Shown in pieces: positions 1 through 14,042 of a stretch of 64,000 nucleotides of DNA. The notes below the pieces were generated by a model, which saw nothing but the letters and a program-made list of their open reading frames with translations, was not told the origin of the DNA and made no database searches. This DNA is from Apostichopus japonicus. Its lineage: Eukaryota; Echinodermata; Holothuroidea; Aspidochirotida; Stichopodidae. The translations under genes and the position numbers were made by a program. How positions within the stretch are numbered: the first letter of the stretch is position 1; every line of letters begins with the position of its first letter. The stretch spans positions 14,999,917 to 15,063,916 of the forward strand of contig NC_092571.1 in the NCBI RefSeq assembly GCF_037975245.1, in the 5' to 3' direction.

Positions 1-1920
1 TTACAAGAGTTAAAGCTTTTTCTTTTTATGATGCAAATTTAAAGCAGCCACTTTGAGTAGATTCGTGAATTTCTGATTTTTTTTTTACCACACCTAATCA
101 AGTATCGGTTAAGATATGATTACACCAGATAAAACTTAGATTATTTTTTTAGCGAATGGATATTAAAAAAATGAGGATTTGTGTATTTTCATTCGAAACT
201 GGAAATTTTCCTGGTAGTTTGGTGTGATATATTATTTATAACACACAAAGAGCAAATCTGAAATATAAAAAAAAGTTATAATTACGTCATTGGTTTACAT
301 AAAGGTCGATTATTTATTATTTAGCTAAAATGGAATTGATTCTAATGGTATCGAAACTATAGTATTTATAAGATTGATCAAAATCAAGCAAACAAAAAAA
401 AAAGGGAGAAAAGTCGCTTTAAGATCTAATCCTAGATAGTTCGAGCATTTTGATGGATTCTCCATTGATGTGAAGGTAAACAGCCCTTGAGCAGGCAATC
501 AAATAGACACAGCTTGCCTTAACTCTGTATTTATGTGAGATGTTGAGTATGATACTGCTATAGATTGTCAAGATATCAAAAAGGTCTATGAAAACGCAAT
601 ATGTCACTTAAGTGCCACAAAATGGCGACTTCCAAGCATAAACTTAAAAAAGGGGTTTATTTACGCCAACTGTTGTCTCAAACTGTCCGATTGGATACAT
701 TGGATTCGATAACAACAATATATTAAGACCAAGCTTTGATAAATTGGGGGAGTCATCAAATGGCTTTAAGCACGTGTGTCTTATGTAGATGTCATCATAT
801 TGATTTGTTGAGCGTAATCATTATGTAGCAATGACAACGCCCTGTATTTTAACAGAGGGAGCTTTCATATCGGTCCTTATGTGTGTCATTCTATACTGTT
901 CGATTTTGTTTGTATTGCGCCGAAGACGTTCGTAGACGCTTAATGCATGATGAAGCCAACTTACGCGAATATTCGCGTATATTCGATGAAGATGACCATA
1001 AAAATCCTATATAAATCTATGCAGAAAAAAAATGTGAACTTAGATTTTTGTTGCAAGATAAGTAACTGTCAAAACACTTCAGTTGTTGTTTCTTTAACTT
1101 TGTTTTTGTTTTTTTTCTTTAACTTTTCCTTCTTTGTTTTCTTGGGGTGGAGGGGGAGGGGTGGTTCTTGCTCTTCCCACACTTACTATCACTTACAGTT
1201 GCGCAGTGCGCAAGTGCAGTACGAACAATGGAATGCTCTACTGCAGGGGAACTATGTTCAGCTCAGACTTATTAAAATGCTTACTTTGTATAAAGTCATT
1301 GAATGCAGTATTTTTTGTACAAAAAACTCTTTTTAAAATGGTGAGAGTCAGTTTGAAGTCAGTTTTCAACGGCAACATGCCGATTACTGATTCACATGTA
1401 TTTAGTGATACAAGTGTACACAGGCTGTCATTCATTTTTTAGTTCTACGGTATACAGAACCGATTTTATCTCTTTTTTTATTCAAACTTTGAATGCAATG
1501 TACAATATTGATTTTATTTTACCTGTTTGATAATGCCTTTGATGGACTTTTCACGTTTCATTTTCGTCCGCATGCGGCTAAATTGTATAATAAAATAAGA
1601 AAATGATCGTAATATGTGTTTCGTAAAAACGACCGCAGGTTTAAATTATCATTAAAGTTGGTAAAAGATAGAAAGAAAGAAAGAAAAGAAAAGAAAAGAA
1701 AAGAAAAGAAGGTTGACCTTAGTTATGTTGTTGTGGGGGGGGGAGGGGCGGTCCGCCCATGTACCAGTCAGGGGGTGCATGCCACGGCGCAAAGTATGAA
1801 TACTTCGAACAAATAATAGAGAAAAAAATCAGCAACATTCACTCAAGAATGAGAATTTCTAAACACATCACAATCACTTCAAAGCTTTGCCAAACCATTT
1901 TGCATATAAACCACCTTACA
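1..1920. other. Non-genic stretch
   Basis: No convincing exon was seen: the open frames are short and have no recognisable domains. It contains an 18-bp perfect palindrome at 962-979, a GAAAA-type microsatellite at about 1668-1712, and a G-run near 1735-1746. Confidence 0.6.
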
Positions 1921-1923
1921 TAA

Positions 1924-2060
1924 TCAAGAATTTCCCAAAGGGGAAGGGGACACCCTTCCCCTTAGACCATCTCCTAGGGACGGCATCCCCTGCACGGGGT
2001 GACAAAGGAAGGATCCCGACCCGGGTGCCAACTTATTCATTCTAGGTACGGTACGCCAAT
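1924..2060 (+). mobile_element. Relic of a TIR element (same family as 27675-28050)
   Basis: The segment with two AAGGGGA-type runs flanking CACCC, then CCCCTTAGACC, closely parallels 27945-27990 inside the complete element at 27675-28050. The end near 2050-2058 (GGTACGCCAATG) resembles that element's right terminus (CTACGCCACTG). I could not find a left terminus, so it is probably an old truncated copy. Confidence 0.4.
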
Positions 2061-2956
2061 GACTAAAGCAAATACAAAACAGTGAGACAAGAAATATCTC
2101 CAGCATTACAGTGATTGTTTCAAACTGGTCCATTAATTGAAACAAAGAATACGAGATAGCGACGCACTTTTAGTGTAAATATAAAAGTTGAAAAAAAAAG
2201 GTTTTTTTCACACCAACACGTGTCAAATTACCCTTCTTGTCACAAACATGTTTTGTATCGTTAAATTTTCGACTGAAATTTGATATTTCGAGGGTTTTGT
2301 GACCAGAAAAATAAAAACATAAAGCCAAAATTAAAACAGAGCTGTTTCTTGTATGACGTATAATAAGAAGTGTCTCCAATATCATCTTTTCTCAGTCTTG
2401 ATACAAAATGACGGAAACAGTTGACGTCGCTAAAGTGATCAAATACCCCCCCCCCCACACACACACACACCCCTACTCCCTCCCCATTACAAAGTTTCCT
2501 TTTATTTTCAATTCATCGAGGTGATGAAAGCAATAAATTACAGTCTGTTTTACAACAAAAAAAGGAGGAAAAAATAAATAAACAGGTGCCCTGATTCTTC
2601 AGTCATTGTAAAGAGAGGTAATTTATACAAAATTAGAACAATTATATAACTAAGGCGTTTTTAATATAGAACAAACGTGACCAAAAAAAAAAAAATGGTC
2701 TACGTTAAAAATAAAAAAGACGCGAAATTGCATGTGACCTAGATTGTTACCAAACTTGCCATCTCCATGATTTTGTTCCCCCTTTGTCGATTTATTTCTT
2801 ATCTTGTCGAAAATCAGGCTGGCTTTGTCGTCGGATAATAATTGTTGCGAATTTTAATAAAGCTTGCGAGGTTTGTTATGATCATCTGTTTACCATAACA
2901 TTTCCGAAATTTCCCCTCAAAATTTAGTCCTTTTCCACAATACAGTACTTATAAGT

Positions 2957-3073
<117 letters not shown>

Positions 3074-3651
3074 TTCGTGTAGAAAATGGCTCTTGTTGTG
3101 TTAGGTTGACTTTTTAGTGCCCGCAAAAATGTGCTTTTAGAGAGATTATTAAAAAACGAGGAGAAATGAAACATAATCTTTTAATGGTAATATATCAAAG
3201 TTGTGTCACGTTACCATTTATAGTTAATAGGTAGCGTTTTTTATTTCCTTCTAGCTACCAAATTTCCAAAAAAAAATATTGGAAGCAGTATATACATTAT
3301 GTATGCAGGACGGAATAGTTGTACAGAGCGCTTAGCACATCCAGTATATACGTATATGTTTTTTTAATTTATTTATTCGCAGTTTTATCCAGGGTTGCTT
3401 ATTCAGCAAAAGCTGGTTTCCAATAAGGTCCTGCTTTTTACATTAAACATGTTGCTGATGAGTTAAGTTCCATTTTAGTTATAAAGTAGCATACCGTTTA
3501 TATGTTTCTATAGCAACCAAGAAAGATTATTCAAAATCGTTTGTAAAGAACACTAACATTAGATGTTCGAATAGTATCCAGGGTCCATGAATTTCTATCT
3601 CAGAGAAAGTACATCTCAACATCATTATCATCCAAACTTGTTTATTTCATA

Positions 3652-3963
3652 TTTTACCGTAAAAGGCCTGTTACAGTGGCGTTCTGTTGTCTACGGTACC
3701 CTTGTCACTTCGAACTGACAAAGGGTTAAATAATATGTTAGTAGCACCTGAAAGCAAGCCCCCATATCGAATTTAGAATGATCTGGAAGGGCTCACTCCA
3801 CAATACGAAAACGTACCTACAACCATGGAGGGTCATGCATGGAGGGTCATGCATGTGACGTGCTCACTGATGTTGCTTTAACATTTCACCCTTTGTCAGT
3901 TCGAAGAGATAAACGTTCCGTAGACAATAGAACTCCACTTTAACGGGCATTTACGGTAAATTT
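3652..3963. mobile_element. Short inverted-repeat (MITE-like) element, copy 1
   Basis: The left arm (from TTTTACCGTAAA through TGTCTACGGTA and CTTCGAACTGACAAAGGG) is matched in inverted order by the right arm ending in TTTACGGTAAA, over about 80 bp. The core contains a duplicated 14-bp CATGGAGGGTCATG unit. There is no coding capacity. A truncated copy in the opposite orientation lies about 140 bp downstream. Superfamily cannot be assigned because no clear target duplication was identified. Confidence 0.75.
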
Positions 3964-4104
3964 GTGAAATAATTACTCTATAGGTTTGGGAGGATAACAC
4001 AACAAAATTAATAGTAGCCAGGGTTCATACAGATCAAGATATTTTTATGAGGCGGAAACTAAATCTAAACAACGTTATCCCCCAAATCGAAGTAATTATT
4101 CTCA

Positions 4105-4280
4105 AATTGCCCGTTATAGTGGCGCTCTGTTGTCTACAGAACGCTTATCTTTTCGAACTGACAATGGGTTAAATAGTATGTAAGTAGCACCTGTGAGCAC
4201 GTCACATGACCCTCCATGGTTTGTACGGTTTTCGTACTGTTGAGTGATCCCTCCAGGTCGTATTTATTTCGATGTTAGCA
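4105..4280 (-). mobile_element. Truncated second copy of the 3652-3963 element
   Basis: It starts with the terminal-repeat sequence (CCCGTTATAGTGGCG, TGTCTACAGAACG, TTCGAACTGACAATGGG) and continues into the core (CACATGACCCTCCATGG, TTTTCGTACTGTTGAGTGA) as the reverse complement of copy 1. It then stops near ATTTCGATG without the second arm. Only one core unit is present where copy 1 has two. Confidence 0.65.
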
Positions 4281-6005
4281 GGCCTATATGGTAACATACG
4301 TCCATTAAACTCCAGTGACTTACAAACTAAACCACAAAAGTAATGTGGTCCCTTGGTCTAGATAGAATTTCTCACTAGCTAAACGCTACCCATCACTGGA
4401 TAGCTGACAAGTTGGCCTTTCATGGCACTATCAATTTTTTCGTACCATGACCGCGCAGATTTTTTGCTATCAGAGCCGGAAATTTTCGCCACTTGTAAAC
4501 AAACCTCTTCACTCAGTATACCGGTAGTAAACAATTTTCGTACGCTGCTCCTGGGAAGCCGAAATGGGTCTAAAATTGCCTAAATTGACCCAATTTTTTC
4601 ACCACATGTACTTCCATTCATGCTCTTCAACATGCAAGCCACAAAAAAAAACAGTTCCTGAATGATAACAGGTCAAAAAAATATGTTCTCCTTCTGCTTG
4701 TTGGCACTTTTCCTGAGATAGGAGAACATTCGGGCGGATTGATATAGACGCTAATAGGAGTATGCCACCATATTGAAGCAGCTATGTATATCTATATCGT
4801 GGTTTGCGACCAACCGTTAGCAAGTCTTTGGAAACTATAGACTATGTCACTATAGACCTACGTATATTTCAATGTCAAGGGCTGGGTGGGGGCTGGGGGG
4901 GTAGTAACTATAACTATGCAGGGAAGCATGGGGCACAAGGGCATATTAAACCTTCAACATACAAACAACAACATGAAGACAAATCATGTTTGCTATACAG
5001 AAAGATTTACTCCTGTTGTTTATGTGAGACTTTTCCTCGAGAGAGAACACCTGGCCGATTGATAACGACGCGATAATACGCACTTTGCCATCACACTATC
5101 TAATATGTGCACTCAAGAAGATGAGAGTATGCTGTATGCTATTTATAACATAAGCACTGCGCGAGAACAAACCAATACAGAAGGTATATAAACTTCCATT
5201 GCCTTCCCTGGTTAGACGAAAATAGCAATTCAGCTCACTCTGTATACCGGTGTACGGTATCGATCTCAAGAAAGGCAAACGGTCGGATAGAAAAATATTT
5301 ACACTAAACGTTAACAAGTATAGATAGAGTATTTGTTAAGCGAACAAAGTAAGTTAAGAGGCAAAGAACGTCAAAATCAAACTAATTAAATCGTATAACT
5401 TAATAACAAAAACCAATATAGTATTCGACCATGAATTAAGTTATAAAATAATTATTATCGAAATTTATCATGTAAATTAATAATTACCAAAACTTTTACC
5501 TATATTATTTCTGACGTCATCACACAGTTAAATGTCAAGTCTGTTTAACCTTATCGTAATTAGTTCAGTTATAATAATAATCGCGTCGACGCGCGCGATA
5601 CGTGCAACCGCGTAGAGAAATGACTTATGTATGAGTAACGTGCATAGAAGATAGATCAATGATGAACACGTCCTCAGCCACGGAGGAGTTCTGCATGGTT
5701 GGAGATGTGGGAGGGGGAGGGGGGTTGCGTACCCCTACCCCATATTTTGCAGACTTTTTGCCCCGAATCGCTTACATTAAACAACATACGCTACAAAATG
5801 AAAGCATGAGAAGATAAAATGATAGAAATGTATAACAGTTTGATACTGAACCCTCTTACCCAAAACAAATATTTCTCAAACAGAAAGGGACACCACTTAC
5901 CCCTCTCAGGAACGGACATCATCCTATATTCTGCCCCTCCCCTGCCCCCTCCCACCCCGCCTTCTCCCCAATAAAAAAAACCAAGCTCTGGCTACGGGCC
6001 TGTAT
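4281..6005. other. Non-genic stretch with an old local duplication
   Basis: No gene recognised. About 4687-4770 and 5005-5095 are diverged direct repeats (ACTTTTCCTnnGAnAnnAGAACA, then GATTGATAnnGACGC, then GCCAnCA), suggesting an old duplication spaced about 320 bp or two members of a dispersed family. Confidence 0.5.
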
Positions 6006-6009
6006 ATGT

Positions 6010-6327
6010 AATAACAATAAATAATAATATTTGCTTTTTATATAGCGCTTTATACCAGCGATAGGTCTCAAAGCGCCTTACATACGTTATATTATCCCTG
6101 GTCAATGATAACCTGCCACATGGAGACAACCCCTCCAGTCGGCAGCAGTTATAAACTGCGCCCAATGACAAGTTACCTCACGGGTACCCATTGAACCCCT
6201 GGGTGGAGAGAGGCAAGTGAGATAAAGCATCTTGCCCAAGGACAAAACGTAATGAACTAGGCAGGAATCGAACCAGCAATCCTTGGATCACGAGTCCGAC
6301 GCCTTAGCCAATTGGCCAATGAAACCA
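6010..6327 (-). mobile_element. tRNA-derived SINE (minus strand)
   Basis: Read on the minus strand, the head from about 6327 has an A-box-like TGGCCAATTGG and a perfect B box (GGTTCGATTCC, 6264-6274). A unique body follows, then a tail with AAAGCGCTATATAAA, ending in an AT-rich (ATT)-type run near 6010-6030. The tail resembles the SINE 3' end at 58350-58421. The order of promoter head, body and AT-rich tail is typical of tRNA SINEs mobilised by LINEs. It is not a functional tRNA gene because the cloverleaf is degenerate. Confidence 0.8.
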
Positions 6328-9300
6328 GATCAGGTTTAACGTTAATATTTCTTAATATGCTAAACATGTTTTGAAGTGATGATGAGGTAAAGATATGGCC
6401 CTATTGGCACTGCTTAGACTACATATAAGTATGTGTCAAATACAGAAGACCTTTAACGAACCATTTAGCTCCGATAGGCAGACGACATCCCTGGTGATAG
6501 TTCTGAGAATAAACAAAAATAACCGTAACTGACAGAATTATTTACGTAACAACATATTTAGTCACTAAGTAATTTACTAATCTCTACCTCATCAAGTATG
6601 CCTCTTCGACTCTTAGATTTTCCCTTTCTTTTCTAAGCAAAAAACAAAAACAGTTAATTCCTTTAAAAACAATCCTTTAATAGTGGAGTAGAAAGCAATA
6701 TATCAAAAGCGAGAGGGCCTGTAGGAAACCTGTGGGAGAATTTTTGTTTTGTAGATGCTAAGTTAACCCAAATCGGACTTTAACATATTCGACTTTAATT
6801 ACGTCGATATAGTTATATAGTTACATATATAGTTATATACATGTATATATAGATAGGTAGTAATGTGTTTTCTTTACCAAAGAACTCAATCCTAACCCCA
6901 AGCTGTGAAGATCCCATATTCGGATAAAATATTTGTATATTATTATCGCGGGAACAAATGAATTTGCCTTGCAATTTCTTAATCAAACTTTTTAATCTTT
7001 TCTTTTTTTAAGGAAAGGTTTTTTTGTTTATAGAAGTATGTCAAATTTTAGCATCCAAATTTAAGGGCCAAACAAATAATGTTTGTTCTAAGATTTTGAC
7101 GAGGACGATACTTGAAATATCTCTGTTTGCGTCACAAGATATCTATCGCTGGAGGCAAAAAAGTGAATTAACGAGGGACACGTTTGGTTCAATTCCGTCT
7201 GTCGTTCTTTAAGAACAGCTATTTTTGTGTGTTTGCATGAATTGGCTAGTGTTTACGCCACGTTAACTAAATATGTATCGCTAGTATAGCTACTATTACC
7301 CAACAAATGTTATTCTAAATTGATCAGGTACCTTATTACAACTTTCCTCTTACACAGGATCGGGAGAGTACCACCGACTATTTACTTTTTGTATAAGAGG
7401 GTAGGGTGTGATCCGACCTTCATGTAGCGGGGCGGGGGGGGGGAGGTGGATCTCCCCCTAAAGAAAAAACTTTTAACTGCAGACGTCAAATAATACATTC
7501 TGAGGCATATTTAGGCTTTTAAATTAGTTCTACTGTTAGGTCTAAATGCAAGGGTTTGCTAATAACTATACCTTGGAATTTTTGTGTGAGGTCGAAAAAT
7601 GGGAGGAGAAAGATAGGCCTATGCACCCCTGGATAGCAAATTATAAGTAATTAATACCTTCATTCGACTCTGAAAAAGCTATCGCAATGATAATTTTTTC
7701 TAGACCTTACTGTTTCATAAAAATTTGAAACCTTCAAAGAATACTAATTCACACAAACCCAAGTTTTCTCCTTTATTTGAATTTAGACTTGAATAGAATA
7801 AACTACCTTAATTGTAACATTGGACTACATGTGACGTGGAGAGAAACTGCATATTCAGCAGTTATAGGGCCTTGGAAGAGATTCGATCTCAAGGGGTGGG
7901 GGCGGAGAGAGGGGGCGCACACTTCGAGGCAGATTGGCATATGTGTCTTGATGTGAGAGAGGGGGGGGGGCACAAAGTTACCTCAAAAACCTGCAAACAA
8001 AGTTGATCTTATATGTTCATCTGGTAACATAAACTCTAGTATTCCAATGCCCACTGAATTTATCAACGACACTGCAAATTTTAAACTACAAAAGGGAACT
8101 TTTTTTAATTTCAAGAAATCATAAGTGTAAATTATTTCATTACCCCAAAAAAGGGGGCACTGCAGTGTTTCTCCTCTCTTGTAAACAATATATCTTATAA
8201 TTTGGTGTCACCTACATATGTAGCTGCAGTGCCACCATGAGAACCTTGATATCAAGAATAAAAGTCGACAACCTGAAACCCCCAACTGTCTCTACCCCCT
8301 TTCCCCTTCCTCTTCCCCTATCACCGCGACCACCACTTCGTAAAATATTCTGAAATCGACACCTATACTGTTCGATGTCCATCGTGTATAACCCACTCCC
8401 CTTTCCAGTAACCATATACTGTACGATTGCTTATAGACACTATAGCAGATGTTACGATCAGTTCGTGTGGAGTTTATTCAACTATTCGCCAAAAGTTACC
8501 TTAAAACATGTGACGTCATGTATACGCACTATAGGAGATACGTAATATAATTCTATACTTTGTACTGCTCAGGGTAGTGCTTTCCATTGCATTTTCTGTC
8601 CTTTCAAAAGTGGATAAAGTATTGATTTTAAATATTCTAGATAGATTCTAATTTAAAGAAAAAAATGCTACTAATGTACAAATGGAAATGATTTTATAAA
8701 CTTGGAAATTAATTAAATTATTTCACGGGATGTGATTGTACGTCTGGTCGGGTTTCATCACGTGACTTCGAGAAAAAACACACGTGGACCTCAATAATGA
8801 AAGGGTCCTATAGTCGCAAGCCTTGAAAAATAAAACCAATAAAAAGATAATACAATAGCACGTGTTGTCTATATATGGACATATTGGCCTAACCAATGAT
8901 AGTGTAACTCACTTATCTGAATAATATAAAAATAAATAATAGAGGAAGCTACTAAGATGGAAGTTTGGCCAAGGTTTTCTTTCATCATGTTTTTATTATT
9001 AATTGATGTTTATCGTGTGATAAGGAATTTGGAGACTTCGTTACTCCCCATGTTATAGGTTCACTAACAAAGTTTCGAAAAGGAAAAAAACTGCTGAATT
9101 GTTTTCTCCTAAAAGTCAACACAATGCGCTATTCTGTACTGTGTTCCGTCTTCCGAGAAATCAAGTAATGGGAAATTTAGACAAACTGGACCATGCATGT
9201 AACAACACTTTTACATACAGTTTCGACACGTGCAGTATAATCTCTTATCTTTGGCAATACACGGAAGTCATTTATGCTGCATGGTTGTATAGAGTATATA

Positions 9301-9800
9301 TATAACCTAAGGCCTGCAGAATGAAATAAGTTAAAGAGATTTTTAAGAAACGAAAGGGTGTATATCACTAATGAAATGTTTTCCTCCTGTGCTGAACACT
9401 TCAGGCCGCACTTACCATTAATGGTGTGATAAGCTAAGAGAGGTGTCATGTCAAATTGACAAGAACAAAGTGTCTTAAAAGACAAAAGTTTAAAAAGAAA
9501 GAAGAAAAACGGCGTCCCTTAATGTTATACATATAGACCCACGCTATATAACCAATAAACAAAAAAGGTATACCTCTTGGTTACCCTCTAAGGTATCTGA
9601 TAAGAAATTAATGGACGGGTTAATTCGTCAGAAATTTCAAATTAAAGTAGTCTAGTGGGAAAGAGGTGGTATTTTATTGGATCATATCTCCAGAGACTCT
9701 CCTTTCACGACAGTGCATGATTTCATCAAATTGTGACTTATATATTACGTAAAAACTATAAAAAAAAACTTAAACTTGTCCTTTTGTTTGGCCTGTCTCA
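6328..9800. other. Non-genic stretch
   Basis: No exon or RNA gene recognised. Poly-G/C tracts occur near 7432-7446 and 7961-7970. AT-rich unique-looking DNA otherwise. Confidence 0.55.
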
Positions 9801-9808
9801 TAGTCATT

Positions 9809-9862
9809 TGTTGTTGTTGTTGTTGTTGCTATTGTTGTTGTTATCGTTGTTGTTGTTGTTGC
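9809..9862. repeat. (TTG)n microsatellite
   Basis: Imperfect TTG/TTGCTA repeats. The minus-strand poly-Asn reading frame over it is an artefact. Confidence 0.9.
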
Positions 9863-10426
9863 AGAAGGCCCTATTATTGTTGCTATCTTTCTTGTAACTC
9901 AAACGAACTTTAATTTGATAATTACGATCACCGTATTGTGTTCCTCTTCGGCAAAACATTTTGCTGATTTTTTTAGTTTTTCTATAACAAAACAGGTCTG
10001 ACGTCATCACGTCATCATACAAATCAACAGTAATATGTGCAAAACAATATATGATACATTCCCTAAATTCAGTGTTTTCCCCTTGAAGTTATAATATCAC
10101 AGAATCACTGACAGATAGATACAACATGACCGTTTAGATTTTCAGCTGAGACGTGATGTACAGGTATATAAGCCTATAAATTTGTTTAGAAAACGAATAT
10201 TGTAATACACTTCAAAACCGCCTTAAATCGACCATCAGTATAACGTTATTTCATACCTTTATATGTTTAGCATAAACCACTTTGTAAGTGTGTTTGTATG
10301 ACTAAGCATGGTACTTAACGTGTAGGCCTATATAACCGATGCTTTCCATCTTTAGCTTTGACCACGGTTTTTTTTTTTATTTACTTCAAGTGCACTTCGT
10401 CGCCATTCCTTTTGATAATAGCCACC

Positions 10427-11084
<658 letters not shown>

Positions 11085-11686
11085 CATGGTTCATCGACAA
11101 CACACATTTCTGTCCAAAACATAATCAGCCAACAGACATCCATCATTTTTTCATCCTTCTTTATAAGCAATTTCTGTTCTGTGGAGAGAGTAAACCTAAA
11201 AAGACCTTCGATTTACGCTCAGATGAATAGCATGCATCGGAAAACAATTTTTTTTTTTTTTTTGGTGACTCTAGGTGAATTTTTCTTTCGATAATGTTTC
11301 CTATTACGTGGATACGTTATACATACATAACGAGAATCAAGGAGGAGAGAGAGAGAGAGAGGTGGAGCTGTGGAGAGAGGAGAGAGGCAGATCACAACAT
11401 GGAAAGATTCACTGGGTTTCTTCTTCAATTTTCTTTGAGACTCTATGGTATCATACAATAATAATATTATCGATTTGTTTAATTTGGGACTGGCATCGAT
11501 TAAAGGATTTCTTTGTCGTTTGTTTTCTTCGAAAACTCCGACGATCAAAAAGTAGTTGCATCATTATTAAATGAATATAATGGCATATATGCACACAAAA
11601 ACCTATATAGATATATTATGCATGTATATGTACACAAACATACACACCCATTCACGCACACGCGTGCTATACATGCAAACACACAC

Positions 11687-11721
<35 letters not shown>

Positions 11722-12374
11722 AGATATGTTAATGGATGTCCACTTATGATGAAGCATTACCTGCTTGGTCAGAGCGCCACTGAATCACAACCCATCGTTA
11801 ATATATAAGCATCATGTTGTTTTCACTGAAATGTCACTTAAACGTTTCCGTAGGTTCTGTTATTAAAAACTTCTCGAGTGTATACACAAGTAATGAATGG
11901 TTGTTTGCTTATGTTGTTATCATTATTTTTCGAAAAAAAAGACTGAAGCTTTTGAAAGAAAAAAGAACGTTAGCTCACGATATGTTATTTAAACGAACGA
12001 GTGGTTTTGAATAATCGCTATTTACAAAAGGAGGGACGGAATGGGTCATTATAAAACTATTTCGCCGAAGAAAATATGAGTAGTGATTATTCAAAACATT
12101 AGTTTAAGTAGTGGTAAAGTGGCTTACAGATGTATCACTGCTGTTGTTTGTTATTATTTGTTGGTGGTGGTTTTGTTGTATTTGAAACAGGGTTCTTTGT
12201 TGCTCAATTATCAATGTCATGTCAGTTCATCAATCATGACTTTCATATAAATCCAATGTACTAAGAACAACAACGCGTTGTTAAACTTTATTTTACTTTC
12301 TAGAATCAGTTTGTGAATGGAAAAATAGGTAAATAACCCTCGTTTAAAGGTTACAAAAAAATAATAGTGAGAAA
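11085..12374. other. Non-genic stretch with simple repeats
   Basis: It holds a short GA-rich run (about 11345-11395), a CA/CG-rich run near 11630-11690 followed by (AT)n at about 11692-11718, and otherwise unique AT-rich DNA. No gene recognised. Confidence 0.6.
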
Positions 12375-12391
12375 GATGATGATGATGGTGG

Positions 12392-12446
<55 letters not shown>

Positions 12447-12551
12447 CGTGATGATGATGATCGTGATGATGATGATCGTGATGATGATGGTCGTGATGAT
12501 GATGGTCGTGATGATGATGGTCGTGATGATGATGGTCGTGATGATGATGAT
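12375..12551. repeat. GAT trinucleotide array with a 15-bp second-order repeat
   Basis: (GAT)n fills the first half. From about 12441 the array becomes about seven copies of a 15-bp unit (CGTGATGATGATGAT and its GGT variant). The poly-Met and His/Asp-rich reading frames here are repeat translations, not genes. Confidence 0.95.
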
Positions 12552-13640
12552 ATATGTGTATTAAATTTAAATACATCATCGCAGAGTTTTACATGATAGT
12601 CATAATTATGTGGTGGCCCTTTTGGCGTTCCATACTTTCATACTAGTCTGGTTTTCGTCATATCTCAGCATCTATTCATCCTATTGACCTTGACCTTGCT
12701 GTACATAGTAGTAGATAAACTCTTACTTCGTCAACCACTATCGTGATAAAAAAACTTGTGTTTCCATACAAAGAGGAAGAATACTGAATACTATCCTCCT
12801 ATAATATAATAGCACATGAGTATATTATAAGCCATGTCACCAATTGAGAGACGTTCCAATCAAAGCAACAGATTTCATAGACAAAATCAATACTTCGACT
12901 ATTCGAACAGCAAGAGAAGATCAAATTCCCTCTCCATCGATATAAAAGTCAAGGTTATTGGCCAAAATTAAGGATAGTCTTTTTGACTGTCCAATGACAA
13001 GATTTGTATAACTTGCAGAGTCGTGAGCTTTTCTTTTCGCATTGTGTTGTTGTATTGAACACAATTATGTTGACAGGTTTGCAGAACACGCCTCAAATTT
13101 TCTTTTAAAATTACGTTAATTTATCAACGCAACTACCATAAAAGTACAGGTAAAGTTTATTACTGAATATAAGTGCTCTACGTATAGTTTCTTGCAAAAT
13201 GACAAAAACAAACGTCCAAAATAAAACAGTTCATTATTGATTTTTGTTTTCAGGTACTGCCTAGCTTATTCTAATTAGTGTAACAGTAAACTTTATATGA
13301 TACAAATCGTTGTGAAAATGTGTTTCTCCGTTCAACAGAAGTCAATGACTCCATGTTCGGACTTGGTACCCAAATTACCTGTAATTATTTGTACCTGTCA
13401 TTGTAGTTTCACTCTTCCAGAATTCAGTAAAACAAAACCCCTATCATATATTGGAATAGCCCACGGCAGATTTGGGGTTAAACCCACCAATTTGCCTATC
13501 GGAAAGTGAATCGACCTTGCACATGCATCGCTAATTTCTCCGATAAAGTAAGAGCATTTTAAGCGGTGAAGTAATTGACATGACCCCTCCCTACCTCACC
13601 ACTCACCTCCCTCTCCCCTCCCATCCCCTCCCCTCCCTTC

Positions 13641-14034
13641 CAGTGGCGGAGCGTCCATTTAGTCAGGGGGCGAATGCCCCCCCCCCCCTGACGGACTCAA
13701 ATGGACTGCTGGCGCCCTTTTCAGCTTTTTACTATTTTTACTTATTCGCGATTATTGACTTTTTTATTGCGCTCTCATCTACCTATTGACATTTGTCACA
13801 TTTTGTTGGTGTAATTTTCTGACAAAATGGCGATGACACCAATTTATTCTTCGTTTATCTGCAAATTAGCAAGGCCCGGAAAGGGTCATTTCCTGCTACC
13901 TAGGGAGTATCTTGACTCAAAAAATTTCTGTACGCTCCGCGCCAACCTGTGGTGGCGCTCCGCTAAGAAAGTGTCGAAAGCTCCCCTAGAGACCATTCTC
14001 GCCCCTCTGACCAATACCCCTAGCTCCGCCACTG
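13641..14034. mobile_element. hAT-like MITE, family A, copy 1
   Basis: 394 bp with termini CAGTGGCGGAG and CTCCGCCACTG. It is flanked by CTCCCTTC (13633-13640) and CTCCCCTC (14035-14042), an 8-bp target duplication with one mismatch, as expected of hAT transposition. Near the left end is a G-run/C-run hairpin. At 13932-13964 is a GC-rich motif (ACGCTCCGCGCCAACC, then GGTGGCGCTCCGCT) shared with several other elements here. No transposase is encoded, so it is non-autonomous. Confidence 0.88.
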
Positions 14035-14042
14035 CTCCCCTC

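Noticed and set aside
12217-12579. His/Asp-rich frame resembling a metal-binding protein
   Set aside because: Pure translation of the GAT/15-bp microsatellite.
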